A stretch of 64,000 bases of DNA from Clostridia bacterium. GTDB taxonomy: Bacteria; Bacillota; Clostridia; Monoglobales; Monoglobaceae. This document shows positions 52,581 through 60,548 of this stretch, piece after piece. The stretch's first letter is position 1; every line of letters begins with the position of its first letter. The stretch lies in contig JAFTJA010000004.1 of NCBI GenBank assembly GCA_017456605.1, forward strand, positions 124,001 through 188,000. Reading direction: 5' to 3'. The notes beneath the pieces were generated by a model. The model ran no database searches and had not been told where the DNA came from. It was given only the letters and a program-made list of their open reading frames with translations. The position numbers and the translations under genes were made by a program.

Positions 52581-54487
52581 TATTCAATATCTGTGCTTTC
52601 AACCGGAGCGCTGTCTTCTGCCGGATTAACGTCAGTTTCCTGAACTTCAGGTTCGTCAGCAACATTGTAAGCCGTTGGGCTTTCTGCGAAAAGTGAATCA
52701 AATTCTTCAGCATCAACCTTTTCTTTTTTAAGAAGAAGCTCGGCGGTTGTTCTCACCTTGTCTGCGTTTTCTTTGAGAAGGTCTTCGCAGCGGGCATAAC
52801 ACTCGTCAATGATGCGTTTGATTTCGCTGTCGATTTTTGCTGCCACGTCTTCGCTGTAATCCTTTGTATGTCCAAAATCACGGCCGATAAACACTTCGTC
52901 GTTGCTGCTTCCGAAACTGCGCGTGCCAAGGGCTTCGCTCATACCGTATTTTATAACCATATTCTTTGCGATTGTGGTGGCTCTTTCGATATCGTTTGAT
53001 GCACCTGTGCTTATGTCACCAAGGAACAGATTCTCTGCGACTCTGCCGCCCAGAAGTGAAACTATTTCTTCAAGCATTTCGGTTTTTGAGGTGTATGAAA
53101 TGTCTTCCTTTGGGAGAGACAGTGTATATCCGCCTGCTCTGCCACGTGGGATAATCGAAATCTGGTGAACGCGGTCTTGTGTGGGCAGAAGCTTTGAAAC
53201 AACAGCGTGACCTGCCTCGTGATATGCGGTGAGCTTACGCTCTTTTTCGGTGACAATGCGGGTCTTCTTTTCGGGACCGGCAATAACTTTCATAATGGAT
53301 TCTTCAAGGTCAAACATTGTGATGGAGGTTGCTCCGTTCTTTGCGGCACGGAGGGCTGCCTCATTCATAAGATTTTCAAGGTCTGCACCTGTAAAGCCAA
53401 CGGTGGTTTTTGCCAGCACGTCAAGGTGTACATCGTCTGCAAGGGGCTTGCCTTTTGCGTGGACCCTCAGAATTTCTTCTCTGCCCTTTACGTCGGGTGC
53501 ATCAACTAAAACCTGACGGTCAAAACGGCCCGGGCGTAGAAGAGCACTGTCTAAAATGTCGGGGCGGTTGGTAGCTGCAATCACGATAACTCCTTCATTT
53601 ATGCCGAAACCATCCATTTCAACAAGAAGCTGGTTGAGGGTTTGCTCTCTTTCGTCGTGGCCGCCGCCGAGACCTGCGCCTCTTTGCCTGCCCACTGCGT
53701 CAATTTCATCAATGAAAACTATGCACGGAGCGGATTTCTTCGCGTGTTCAAAAAGGTCACGGACACGGGATGCACCCACGCCAACAAACATTTCAACAAA
53801 GTCTGAACCTGAAATCGAGAAGAAAGGAACGCCTGCTTCGCCGGCAACGGCTTTTGCAAGGAGGGTTTTACCCGTTCCCGGAGGGCCGACGAGAAGAACG
53901 CCTTTTGGAATTCTTGCGCCAAGAGCGCAGAATTTCTTGGGGTCTTTGAGAAAGTCCACGATTTCTTTGAGCTCTTCTTTCTCTTCGTCTTCGCCTGCTA
54001 CATCATCAAAGGTTTTTTTGTTTTTGTCATCAACAGTGACTTTGGCACGGCTTTTGCCAAAGGACATAACGCCACCTTTGCCGCCTCCCTGGGATTGGCG
54101 CATAAAAACTACCCAGAACACAATCATAATGACAATAAGACCAAGTGACGGCAAAAAGCTCAGCCACCATGGCGGAGAAACCGGTTCGGGAGTGTCGACC
54201 TTCAGTGTGCCTGCGGCAACCTGACGGTCGATATCGTCACCTACGCTCAAGTAGAGGACAGTATATCCGGGAGTTGCAACTTCGATTTTTGTGTTATCAC
54301 TAAGTGTCGCGTATGCGGTGGTTTCAACAACCTGCAGCTCGGTTACCTGACCAGTTTTTATCATAGTGAGAAGGTCAGAATAAACGTATTTTGTGGTTTG
54401 TTCGGGTGTTGATGTAACCACAAATATGGTAAGAATTATCAAAAATAGAATTAAATAAAAGCTTAAACCGCGTAAAGGTTTTTTCAA
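52580..54487 (-). CDS. ftsH: ATP-dependent zinc metalloprotease FtsH
   Basis: FtsH degrades unneeded or damaged membrane and cytoplasmic proteins. The 635-aa product has two membrane helices ([15 protein letters not shown] and [21 protein letters not shown]) flanking a periplasmic-type domain, the AAA domain with Walker A GPPGTGKT, Walker [10 protein letters not shown] and second-region-of-homology residues, and the zinc protease motif HEAGH. It starts at TTG 54487, seven bases after GGAGGCG; upstream in-frame ATGs would add a non-homologous stretch. A consensus-like promoter lies upstream. Confidence 0.97.
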   Translation of the reverse strand: MKKPLRGLSFYLILFLIILTIFVVTSTPEQTTKYVYSDLLTMIKTGQVTELQVVETTAYATLSDNTKIEVATPGYTVLYLSVGDDIDRQVAAGTLKVDTPEPVSPPWWLSFLPSLGLIVIMIVFWVVFMRQSQGGGKGGVMSFGKSRAKVTVDDKNKKTFDDVAGEDEEKEELKEIVDFLKDPKKFCALGARIPKGVLLVGPPGTGKTLLAKAVAGEAGVPFFSISGSDFVEMFVGVGASRVRDLFEHAKKSAPCIVFIDEIDAVGRQRGAGLGGGHDEREQTLNQLLVEMDGFGINEGVIVIAATNRPDILDSALLRPGRFDRQVLVDAPDVKGREEILRVHAKGKPLADDVHLDVLAKTTVGFTGADLENLMNEAALRAAKNGATSITMFDLEESIMKVIAGPEKKTRIVTEKERKLTAYHEAGHAVVSKLLPTQDRVHQISIIPRGRAGGYTLSLPKEDISYTSKTEMLEEIVSLLGGRVAENLFLGDISTGASNDIERATTIAKNMVIKYGMSEALGTRSFGSSNDEVFIGRDFGHTKDYSEDVAAKIDSEIKRIIDECYARCEDLLKENADKVRTTAELLLKKEKVDAEEFDSLFAESPTAYNVADEPEVQETDVNPAEDSAPVESTDIE

Positions 54488-54563
54488 GGGATCGCCTCCA
54501 GTTTGAATTTTGAACATATATTCCGCCAAAGAAGCGGACAAAATATACCAGTTTAATGTATAT

Positions 54564-54592
54564 ATATTACCATAAATTTCTTTTAAAAACAA
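54564..54592 (-). promoter_or_regulatory. promoter of ftsH
   Basis: On the minus strand TTGTTT (54592-54587), 17 bp, TAATAT (54569-54564), about 75 bases before the TTG start. Confidence 0.6.
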
Positions 54593-54634
54593 TAGGGAAA
54601 CTAAAAAATTCAAAAAAATGTAACATTCTTAGTA

Positions 54635-54663
54635 TTGACAAAAGGGGTTAATACAATTACAAT
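54635..54663 (+). promoter_or_regulatory. promoter of the cyclophilin gene
   Basis: TTGACA (54635-54640), 17 bp, TACAAT (54658-54663), 40 bases before the ATG. Close to consensus, so probably strong. Confidence 0.8.
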
Positions 54664-54703
54664 TAAATTCTAAGGATAAAAAGACACAAAAAGGAGATTT
54701 TTT

Positions 54704-55462
54704 ATGAAAAACAATAAAAATTCAAATAAAAAGCAGAAAAAGAATTCCCCTGCCAAAATTGCAACGACTGTTGTGGCAATCCTTGCTGCAGTGGTTGTGG
54801 TCGGGCTCTTTGTCATAGGGGCAACGGGCGGCTTCAAAAATCTGGCGTTTACAACTTCGACTCAGGGCGAGTATAGTAGCACCGAAACTAGCCAAGGTGA
54901 AAACGGCAGCCTTGCAATGACTCAGGGAGAAAACGAGGAGGACAAAAAAATGACAGAGGACAACGTAAAGGTTTTGGTTGAAATGGAAGACGGCGGAGAG
55001 TTCGTTCTTGAACTTTACCCAAGCTATGCACCCCAGACTGTTCAGAACTTTGTGGATTTGGTTTCGGATGGTTTTTATGACGGTGTAGGCTTTCACAGAA
55101 TAGTAGACGGCTTTATGGCACAGGGCGGAGACCCTGAGGGCACAGGTATGGGCGGAAGCGGAGTTCAGATACCGGGTGAGTTTGCATCAAACGGTTTTGC
55201 ACAGAACACACTTTCGCACCAAAGAGGCGTGATTTCTATGGCGCGCTCTATGGACCCTGACAGTGCATCAAGCCAGTTCTTTATTTGTTATGATGATGCA
55301 AGCTTTCTTGATGGCGAATATGCCGCCTTTGGAAAGGTAATCGAGGGTATGGAGGTTGTTGATGGATTTTTGGATGTTGAGAGAACAGCCAACTCTATGG
55401 GAGAAATCGCAAGCCCCACAACTCCTGTTACAATGAAGAAGGTTACTGTAATCGAAGACTAA
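54704..55462 (+). CDS. membrane-anchored cyclophilin-type peptidyl-prolyl isomerase
   Basis: Cyclophilins speed cis-trans isomerisation of X-Pro bonds. The 252-aa protein has a Lys/Asn-rich cytoplasmic start, one membrane helix (about residues 19-42), a Ser/Thr/Gln-rich linker (45-85) and a cyclophilin domain (about 88-252) with YDGVGFHRIVDGFMAQGGDP, which contains the catalytic Arg, and SSQFFICYDD and FGKVIEGMEVVD. The active domain should be outside the cell, where it could assist folding of exported proteins. AAAGGAG precedes the ATG. It is the last host gene before the phage region. Confidence 0.93.
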   Translation: MKNNKNSNKKQKKNSPAKIATTVVAILAAVVVVGLFVIGATGGFKNLAFTTSTQGEYSSTETSQGENGSLAMTQGENEEDKKMTEDNVKVLVEMEDGGEFVLELYPSYAPQTVQNFVDLVSDGFYDGVGFHRIVDGFMAQGGDPEGTGMGGSGVQIPGEFASNGFAQNTLSHQRGVISMARSMDPDSASSQFFICYDDASFLDGEYAAFGKVIEGMEVVDGFLDVERTANSMGEIASPTTPVTMKKVTVIED

Positions 55463-55470
55463 ACCAAGTA

Positions 55471-55510
55471 GCGGGCCCCGTTTCCATCTGGAAGCGGGGC
55501 TTATTTTTTT
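55471..55510 (+). terminator. terminator after the cyclophilin gene
   Basis: AGCGGGCCCCG.. pairs with CGGGGCTT around the TTTCCATCTGGAAG inner hairpin (GCCCCGTTTCC/GGAAGCGGGGC), followed by TTATTTTTTTGC. Strong and at the host/phage boundary. Confidence 0.88.
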
Positions 55511-55526
55511 GCTCAAAATCAATAAT

Positions 55527-55913
55527 TTATTCTGAAATGTCAGGCTCGCAGATTTCAAGAAAAAGCTTATAATCGGTATCGGACAGCTCACGGCACACGA
55601 CGCTATTATCCACACAGTATAAAACGGTGGTTTTTGAAACAGAAACATCAAAAAATTTTTCTAAAAACCCTTTTAATTCATCATTGCAGGGACGTGAAAT
55701 CTTTTCGGCGGAAACAGAAGAAACAGGTATATCCAAAATCTCAAGAGGAGATACATCAAGGGCGGCGGCTAAGGCTGCAATTTTGTCCCTTCGCATATTT
55801 TTTATGTAGCCACTTTCCCATTTTTTAATGGTACTTTTGCTGACGCCCACTTTTTTTCCCAAAGCCTCAAGGGTCAAGTTCTTTTCTTTTCTTTTTTGCA
55901 CAATATCAAGCAT
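55527..55913 (-). CDS. XRE-family phage repressor
   Basis: The 128-aa protein has an N-terminal helix-turn-helix of the Cro/CI type: MLDIVQKRKEKNLTLEALG, KKVGVSKSTIKKWESGY, and ALDVSPLEIL. The C-terminal 65 residues probably serve oligomerisation; there is no LexA-like Ser-Lys peptidase, so RecA-induced self-cleavage is not expected. It is transcribed away from the phage genes and is divergent from the Cro-like gene, as in a lysogeny switch. The ATG at 55913 is nine bases after AAAGG; an ATG at 55922 touches the ribosome site. Confidence 0.88.
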   Translation of the reverse strand: MLDIVQKRKEKNLTLEALGKKVGVSKSTIKKWESGYIKNMRRDKIAALAAALDVSPLEILDIPVSSVSAEKISRPCNDELKGFLEKFFDVSVSKTTVLYCVDNSVVCRELSDTDYKLFLEICEPDISE

Positions 55914-55982
55914 ATTTGTCATCCTTTCTTTTTGGTGTATATTTTAAAATTTAAAGACATAAAGGAATTTTTTGTTGCAATT

Positions 55983-56011
55983 ATTATATCACAAACTTCA
56001 TAAATACGCAA
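55983..56011 (-). promoter_or_regulatory. leftward promoter of the phage repressor
   Basis: On the minus strand TTGCGT (56011-56006), 17 bp, TATAAT (55988-55983). It is back to back with the rightward promoters and close to the operator repeats. Confidence 0.7.
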
Positions 56012-56017
56012 CTACAT

Positions 56018-56046
56018 TTGACATAAAAGTAAAAAAATGTTAATAA
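56018..56046 (+). promoter_or_regulatory. first rightward early phage promoter
   Basis: TTGACA (56018-56023), 17 bp, TAATAA (56041-56046). The -35 box is part of an operator-like repeat. Confidence 0.6.
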
Positions 56047-56050
56047 TATC

Positions 56051-56079
56051 TTGACATAAATGGAAAATAATGGTAAAAT
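56051..56079 (+). promoter_or_regulatory. second rightward early phage promoter
   Basis: TTGACA (56051-56056), 17 bp, TAAAAT (56074-56079), 33 bases before the Cro-like ATG. The -35 box is part of an operator-like repeat; 33 bp separate the two promoters. Confidence 0.72.
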
Positions 56080-56111
56080 TCACTTTAAAGTTTAATTTTG
56101 GAGGTGAAAAA

Positions 56112-56324
56112 ATGAACGTCAAGCTGCTTAGGCGGGTTATGCGCCAAAAAGGCTTTTCTGTGAAAAGGCTTGCAGAAAGTGTCCCTATGAGAAAGTGGTG
56201 TCTCGTAAGCCGGCTGTGGGGCATATCGGAATTTACTTTTTGGGAAATTCAGCAAATTTCGAAACTTCTGGGACTTAGCAAAAAGCAAATAACGCTTATT
56301 TTTTTTGATAAAAAAGTTTCCTAA
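56112..56324 (+). CDS. Cro-like small DNA-binding protein
   Basis: A 70-aa basic protein with a helix-turn-helix pattern: MNVKLLRRVMRQKGFSVKRLA, ESVPMRKWCLVSRLWG, and FTFWEIQQISKLLGLSKKQI ends as in XRE proteins. As first gene of the rightward early transcript, opposite the repressor, it takes the Cro position. The start follows a perfect GGAGGTGAAAAA; the upstream open frame to 56070 lacks one. The recognition helix region is unusual (MRKWCLVSRLWG), so DNA-binding specificity differs from the repressor's. Confidence 0.72.
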   Translation: MNVKLLRRVMRQKGFSVKRLAESVPMRKWCLVSRLWGISEFTFWEIQQISKLLGLSKKQITLIFFDKKVS

Positions 56325-56353
56325 AGGAAACAAAAACGATGGGCGGTGAAAAA

Positions 56354-56539
56354 ATGAGGGTTGAGCATCCCCGTGTTTTGGAAATTATGAGGCTTGGTGA
56401 ATGTGGAAACAGTGGCCCGGCAATTTGCGGGGCGTGTGGAAAGGACGTTGAAAAATTTGGTCAAGACAAGGTAGTCGACAGATTTGGCAGAACTTTCTGC
56501 AACGAAAAGTGCAAAAAAAGATTTTACAGCAGATATTAA
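56354..56539 (+). CDS. small phage zinc-ribbon-like protein
   Basis: A 61-aa protein with two Cys pairs, CGACGKD and CNEKCKKRF, spaced about 24 residues apart, and an overall LIM/zinc-ribbon look (GRTFCNEKC). It probably binds zinc. The role is unknown; in this position it could be a regulator or an anti-host factor. GGCGGTGAAAAA precedes the ATG at 56354; the frame is open from 56339. The stop is 13 bases before the next gene. Confidence 0.65.
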   Translation: MRVEHPRVLEIMRLGECGNSGPAICGACGKDVEKFGQDKVVDRFGRTFCNEKCKKRFYSRY

Positions 56540-56552
56540 GGAGATGGTTTTT

Positions 56553-56921
56553 ATGACAAAGAAAGAACTTATGCAGATTTATTATCTTAACCGTGAGATT
56601 ATGCATGATACAGAAGAACTGGTTAATCTCAAAATTGAGGCAAGGCAAAGCGAAAAGGGAAACCGCTACGCTCGCGAAAACATAAAGGAGCGTGAACGGA
56701 TAATTGTGGAGAAAATAAGAAGATGCAGTGAACTTAAAGAGCGGATTGATAAGTTTTTATCTTCCATTGACGACAGTCTTACCAGGCAAGTTTTTTATTA
56801 TCGTTATGTGAAATGCATGACCTGGAAAAAAGTTGCATATATGACGGGTGGCTATAACAGTGAAGAGGGCGTGAGGAAGATTGCGGAGAGGTATCTGAAA
56901 AAGCATTGTGCCGACATTTAA
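56553..56921 (+). CDS. phage late transcription activator, sigma-like (DUF1492/Xpf-like)
   Basis: A 122-aa protein, helical and highly charged in residues 1-70, ending in a region-4-like helix-turn-helix: DDSLTRQVFYYRYVKCMTWKK followed by YNSEEGVRKIAERYL. This layout matches DUF1492-type phage regulators that sit just before the terminase genes and turn on late operons (Xpf of PBSX, ArpU- and RinA-like proteins have the same job). AAGGAGATGG precedes the ATG. A promoter with paired repeats directly downstream is a likely target. Confidence 0.75.
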   Translation: MTKKELMQIYYLNREIMHDTEELVNLKIEARQSEKGNRYARENIKERERIIVEKIRRCSELKERIDKFLSSIDDSLTRQVFYYRYVKCMTWKKVAYMTGGYNSEEGVRKIAERYLKKHCADI

Positions 56922-56936
56922 AAATGTAAAAATATG

Positions 56937-56973
56937 GAAAAGTCCGTTTTGTATGAAATGTCCGCGCTATAAT
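56937..56973 (+). promoter_or_regulatory. candidate late promoter with tandem activator sites
   Basis: TATAAT (56968-56973) has no -35 box. Instead, GAAAAGTCCG (56937-56946) and GAAATGTCCG (56955-56964) form a direct repeat exactly 18 bp apart, ending just before the -10 box. This is the arrangement expected for an activator-dependent or alternative-sigma late promoter, here facing the terminase operon. Confidence 0.6.
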
Positions 56974-57015
56974 ACACTTGAAAACAATTTATGAAAGGAA
57001 TGCGAGGTGACAAGG

Positions 57016-57282
57016 GTGGAAAAACCAAAGTGCGGTGAAGACGGTTTTGGGGATACCAATGTGATAAGTGAGTATATAACCCGAAAGAAAAAAGATGCCT
57101 GCAGGCTGATTGATGACATACTTAATGAAATAGGAAATCCCGAAAGAATATCAAGCGCGCCGCTGAATCAGCTTTCGTCGGTGATGGGGACACTGATTGA
57201 CAAATTCGGAGCTGACGAAAAGGACAAATCGCTTGATGGCACCCTTGCCACATTATTTGATGATTTTGAGGATGTGAGATAG
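57016..57282 (+). CDS. small phage protein before TerL, possible small terminase subunit
   Basis: An 88-aa acidic protein (from GTG 57016 after GAGGTGAC; GTG 57007 is an alternative) ending just before the large terminase gene. It has two probable helices (VISEYITRKKKDACRLIDDIL, where shorter than a usual HTH, and APLNQLSSVMGTLIDKFG). Position suggests a small terminase or terminase-linked protein, but it lacks the N-terminal HTH of typical TerS, so the assignment is by context only. Confidence 0.5.
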   Translation: MEKPKCGEDGFGDTNVISEYITRKKKDACRLIDDILNEIGNPERISSAPLNQLSSVMGTLIDKFGADEKDKSLDGTLATLFDDFEDVR

Positions 57283-57293
57283 AAAATTAGAAG

Positions 57294-58496
57294 ATGAGAA
57301 GATACAAAAATCTTACTGACAAGCAAAATGAACTTATGGACATTGCAAAAGGGGGACTCAAGCGAATAAACATTCTGCATGGAAGTGTCCGGTCGGGGAA
57401 AACCTGGATAAGCCTTGTTCTCTGGTGTGTGTGGATTCAGAATATGCCAAAGGATGCGGCGTATCTTATGACAGCAAAGACACTCACCACGCTGAAAAGG
57501 AATTGTCTTGACCTTCTTGAAACGCTGGCGGGGAAAAACAATTTCAGTTATTCAATTTCAAAAAAAGAGGGTACTCTTTATGGAAGAAGGATATATCTTG
57601 AGGGGGTAAATGACGCAGGTGCAGAAAGTAAAATCCGCGGAATGACCCTTCAGGGGGCATATTGCGACGAGATTACGCTGTTCACCGAGGAATTTTTCAG
57701 CATGCTGCTTTCAAGGCTTTCGGAGAAGGGCGCAAAGCTTTTTGGAACTACAAATCCGGACAACCCAAACCACTGGTTCAAGGTGAAATATATTGACCGG
57801 CGTGATGAGTTGGATTTCTTTTTGATGGAGTTTCTGATTGATGACAACACTTTTCTGGATTCGGCTTATGTAAAGCAGCTGAAAAAGGAATATACGGGAG
57901 TTTTTTACAAGAGGTTTATCCTGGGAGAATGGTGCAGCGCCGAGGGGCTTGTTTATCCTATGTTTGACAAGGAAGCTCATATTGTCAGGGAAATTCCAAA
58001 GGCCCAAGGCACGGCGGAATATTATATATCCATCGACTATGGAACGTTGAATCCGTGCAGTATGGGACTTTGGCGACTTGATGACAAATGTGCGGTGAGG
58101 ATAAAGGAGAGCTATTATTCAGGGAAGACACAAAAAATACTGCTTACTGATGAGGAATATTATGAAAGGCTCAAGGCTTTGGCGGAGGGCTTTGACATAA
58201 AGTCTATTATCATAGACCCGTCGGCGGCGAGCTTTATTGCTACCATAAGACGTTATGGAGAGTTCAGCGTCAGAAAAGCAGACAACAGCGTATTAAACGG
58301 GATAAGAATTACCGGAACACTGCTCCAAAGCGGAAAGCTTTTCATTCACGAAAGCTGTGCAGATACAATAAAGGAATTCGGCAGTTATTCCTGGGATGGG
58401 GAGTCTCAGGAGGACAAGGTTGTCAAAGAGTTTGACCATGCTATGGATGACATAAGGTATTTTTGTTCAACAGTTGCAAAAAAAAGACTTCTTTAA
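57294..58496 (+). CDS. terL: phage terminase large subunit (PBSX/Terminase_3 family)
   Basis: The packaging motor ATPase and nuclease. The 400-aa protein has Walker A GSVRSGKT at residues 30-37, the acidic Walker B AYCDEITLF near residue 120, the coupling-motif GTTNPDNPNHWFK, and the C-terminal RNase H-like nuclease with SIDYGTLNPCS and SIIIDPSAASF plus FDHAMDDIRYF. Family and length match PBSX XtmB-type, usually headful-packaging terminases. The ribosome site before ATG 57294 is weak; coupling with the preceding gene (12-base gap) is likely. Confidence 0.93.
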   Translation: MRRYKNLTDKQNELMDIAKGGLKRINILHGSVRSGKTWISLVLWCVWIQNMPKDAAYLMTAKTLTTLKRNCLDLLETLAGKNNFSYSISKKEGTLYGRRIYLEGVNDAGAESKIRGMTLQGAYCDEITLFTEEFFSMLLSRLSEKGAKLFGTTNPDNPNHWFKVKYIDRRDELDFFLMEFLIDDNTFLDSAYVKQLKKEYTGVFYKRFILGEWCSAEGLVYPMFDKEAHIVREIPKAQGTAEYYISIDYGTLNPCSMGLWRLDDKCAVRIKESYYSGKTQKILLTDEEYYERLKALAEGFDIKSIIIDPSAASFIATIRRYGEFSVRKADNSVLNGIRITGTLLQSGKLFIHESCADTIKEFGSYSWDGESQEDKVVKEFDHAMDDIRYFCSTVAKKRLL

Positions 58497-58515
58497 CAGG
58501 TGAGGAGGAAAAAGG

Positions 58516-59841
58516 GTGTTTGAAGAAATTAAAAATTTTTTTGGAAAGGTGATAGGAAGTATGTTTGATAAAAATTCAATACGGAGGGCTATTTCTTCGG
58601 AAATTGCAGTATCGGATGAAATGAGCACAGCTCTTTCAGTATGGAGAGATATGTATGAGGAAACAGATGGATTGCATCTGCCGGCGGCGATCGCTTTTGA
58701 AATGGCGAGACTTGTGACGGTGGAAATGAACTCGGTTGTTTCAGGCAGCAAAAGGGCTGAGTTTTTGAATGAGACTTATAAGGACATTATTGAAAACATA
58801 AGGATTCCGGTGGAATATGGCTGTGCCAAGGGCGGGCTTGTGATGAAGCCTTATGTGTCGGATGGGGAGATTTTTGTGGACTTTATCCAGGCGGATAAAT
58901 TTTTGCCCACGGCATTTGATGAGTCGGGAAACATCCGTGGTGCGGTTTTTGTGCAGACCATTACCCGTGACGGGGGATTTTATACAAGGCTTGAGAAGCA
59001 TAGCTTTGTGGGGGATACATATGAAATTTCCAACAAGGCATTCTTTTCAAGAACCCGGGACAGCCTTGGAAACCCCATTGATTTTGGAGATGTTCCGGAA
59101 TGGCGTGATTTGGCGGAAAAGATTTCTATCGGCAATGTAAAAAATCCCCTTTTCGGATATTTTAAGCCGGCCATTGCAAATTGCATAGATCCATCATCAC
59201 CCCTTGGTGTGTCGGTTTTTGCCAATGCGGTAAATCTTATTGAAGATGCAAATCGTCAGTATGAAAGGCTTTTGTGGGAGTTTGAAAGCGGAGAGCGGGC
59301 GCTTATTGCAAATGCTATGGCGTTCAAACGGGATAAAAACGGAAAGCCCAGTCTTCCGGACAAAAGGCTTTATCGCACTCTGGATGTTGATGATATGGAT
59401 TTCTTCCGTGAATGGTCACCCGAAATCAGGGTTGATGAAATTGCAAAGGGCTTAAACCGGATTTTCAGGCAGATTGAATTTAATTGCGGTTTTGCCTATG
59501 GAACAATTTCTGAAATAAATGATACCCAAAAGACTGCGGAAGAAATCAGGGCATCAAAGCAAAGAAGCTATGCCACCGTTTCGGACAACCAGAAAGCACT
59601 GAAAAAAGCACTTCTTGAGCTTGTGTATGCTATGGATGTTTGGTGCACTCTTTATGATTTGGCTCCAAAGGGTGGATATTCGGTGTCCTTTGATTTTGAT
59701 GACAGCATTGAGGCAGACCGCAAAACCCAGTTTGAAGAAAAACAGGCTTTAGTTGATGCGGGAATTATGGCGCCTTGGGAGTTCCGTATGTGGTATTTCG
59801 GCGAAGATGAGGAGACTGCAAAAGAAAGTGTTTTAAAATAA
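58516..59841 (+). CDS. phage portal protein
   Basis: The 441-aa product occupies the portal position directly after terL and has the features of SPP1 gp6-like portals: a helical N-terminus, a central beta-rich part (YGCAKGGLVMKPYVSDGEIF, FLPTAFDESGNIRGAVFV), and DANRQYERLLWEFESGERAL and KTAEEIRASKQRSYATVSDNQ toward the end, a pattern typical of the clip/stem-wing region. It starts at GTG 58516 after GAGGAGG. Twelve copies would form the DNA gate of the capsid. Confidence 0.88.
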   Translation: MFEEIKNFFGKVIGSMFDKNSIRRAISSEIAVSDEMSTALSVWRDMYEETDGLHLPAAIAFEMARLVTVEMNSVVSGSKRAEFLNETYKDIIENIRIPVEYGCAKGGLVMKPYVSDGEIFVDFIQADKFLPTAFDESGNIRGAVFVQTITRDGGFYTRLEKHSFVGDTYEISNKAFFSRTRDSLGNPIDFGDVPEWRDLAEKISIGNVKNPLFGYFKPAIANCIDPSSPLGVSVFANAVNLIEDANRQYERLLWEFESGERALIANAMAFKRDKNGKPSLPDKRLYRTLDVDDMDFFREWSPEIRVDEIAKGLNRIFRQIEFNCGFAYGTISEINDTQKTAEEIRASKQRSYATVSDNQKALKKALLELVYAMDVWCTLYDLAPKGGYSVSFDFDDSIEADRKTQFEEKQALVDAGIMAPWEFRMWYFGEDEETAKESVLK

Positions 59842-59960
59842 TAAAATTTGTCCGGGATGACGATAAACTAACAATGCTTGCAGAGGGGCACTGCGATAAA
59901 AAACCGAAAAGCATAGAATGAAAAATCAATGGATTTTTCAAAAAAGGAGGAGTTGTAGCT
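59842..59960 (+). other. non-coding gap in the phage late operon
   Basis: This 119-bp gap between portal and scaffold genes holds GAAAAATC/GATTTTTC (59920-59939) as a perfect 8-bp hairpin with an AATG loop, just before the scaffold ribosome site. No gene was seen. In such operons a minor head (MuF-type) gene is common here, but none is present. Confidence 0.45.
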
Positions 59961-60521
59961 ATGACGAGAGACGATTTGAGAGGAATTATTGAAGGGATAA
60001 CAGACGAGCAGCTGAAAAAAATTCTGGATATAAATTCTCAGGACATTGGAAAGGCAAAAAATGACGGTCAGGAAACAAAGGAGGCACTTGATGTTGCAAA
60101 CCAAAGGGTGGCAGAGCTTGAAGGACTGATGGAAAAACTGAAAAACAGTCAGTGTGAGGCAGAAGAAATGAAAATAAAGATTGATGAGCTGCAAAAAGTC
60201 ATTGATGAGAGAAACCTTCAGTCTGAAAAACAGCAGAGAGAAAAAGCACTCAAAGAGCGGTTTGCTGCGGTTGTGGGTGAGGCAAAATTTTTGAATGAGT
60301 TCACAGAAAAAGGAGTCTTTGAAGAATTTTTGAAGTCTTTGGAGAATCCTGAAAATCAAGAAAGAACCGACAATGAAATTTTTACTGCCCTTACATCCGG
60401 GAAGGAAAATTTGTTTGACCAAAGAGCAGAAGTGCCCCGTATTGTTTCCTCGACAACAGGGTTTGGCGGGGAACTGGAGGACGGTGAAATCCGTGAAATT
60501 ATGGGGCTTCCTGCTGAATAG
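59961..60521 (+). CDS. phage capsid scaffolding protein
   Basis: A 186-aa acidic protein with a long predicted coiled coil (about residues 45-105: VAELEGLMEKLKNSQCEAEEM and following) and a C-terminal region with charged and Gly-rich ends. Coiled-coil content, position directly before the capsid gene and size all fit the DUF4355-type scaffolding family, which directs capsid assembly and then leaves the head. AAAAAGGAGGAG lies upstream of the ATG. Confidence 0.82.
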   Translation: MTRDDLRGIIEGITDEQLKKILDINSQDIGKAKNDGQETKEALDVANQRVAELEGLMEKLKNSQCEAEEMKIKIDELQKVIDERNLQSEKQQREKALKERFAAVVGEAKFLNEFTEKGVFEEFLKSLENPENQERTDNEIFTALTSGKENLFDQRAEVPRIVSSTTGFGGELEDGEIREIMGLPAE

Positions 60522-60548
60522 AAAAAATTGATTTGGAGGAAAAAATTT

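Larger units (their letters stand above)
55954..56068. promoter_or_regulatory. three operator-like repeats GACATAAAnG in the phage switch region
   Basis: AGACATAAAGGAATTTT (55956-55972 region), TGACATAAAAGTAAAAA (from 56019) and TGACATAAATGGAAAAT (from 56052) share GACATAAA, a following purine-rich A tract and the same orientation. The second and third contain the -35 boxes of two rightward promoters; the first lies in the repressor leader. They are the natural candidates for repressor/Cro binding sites. Confidence 0.6.
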
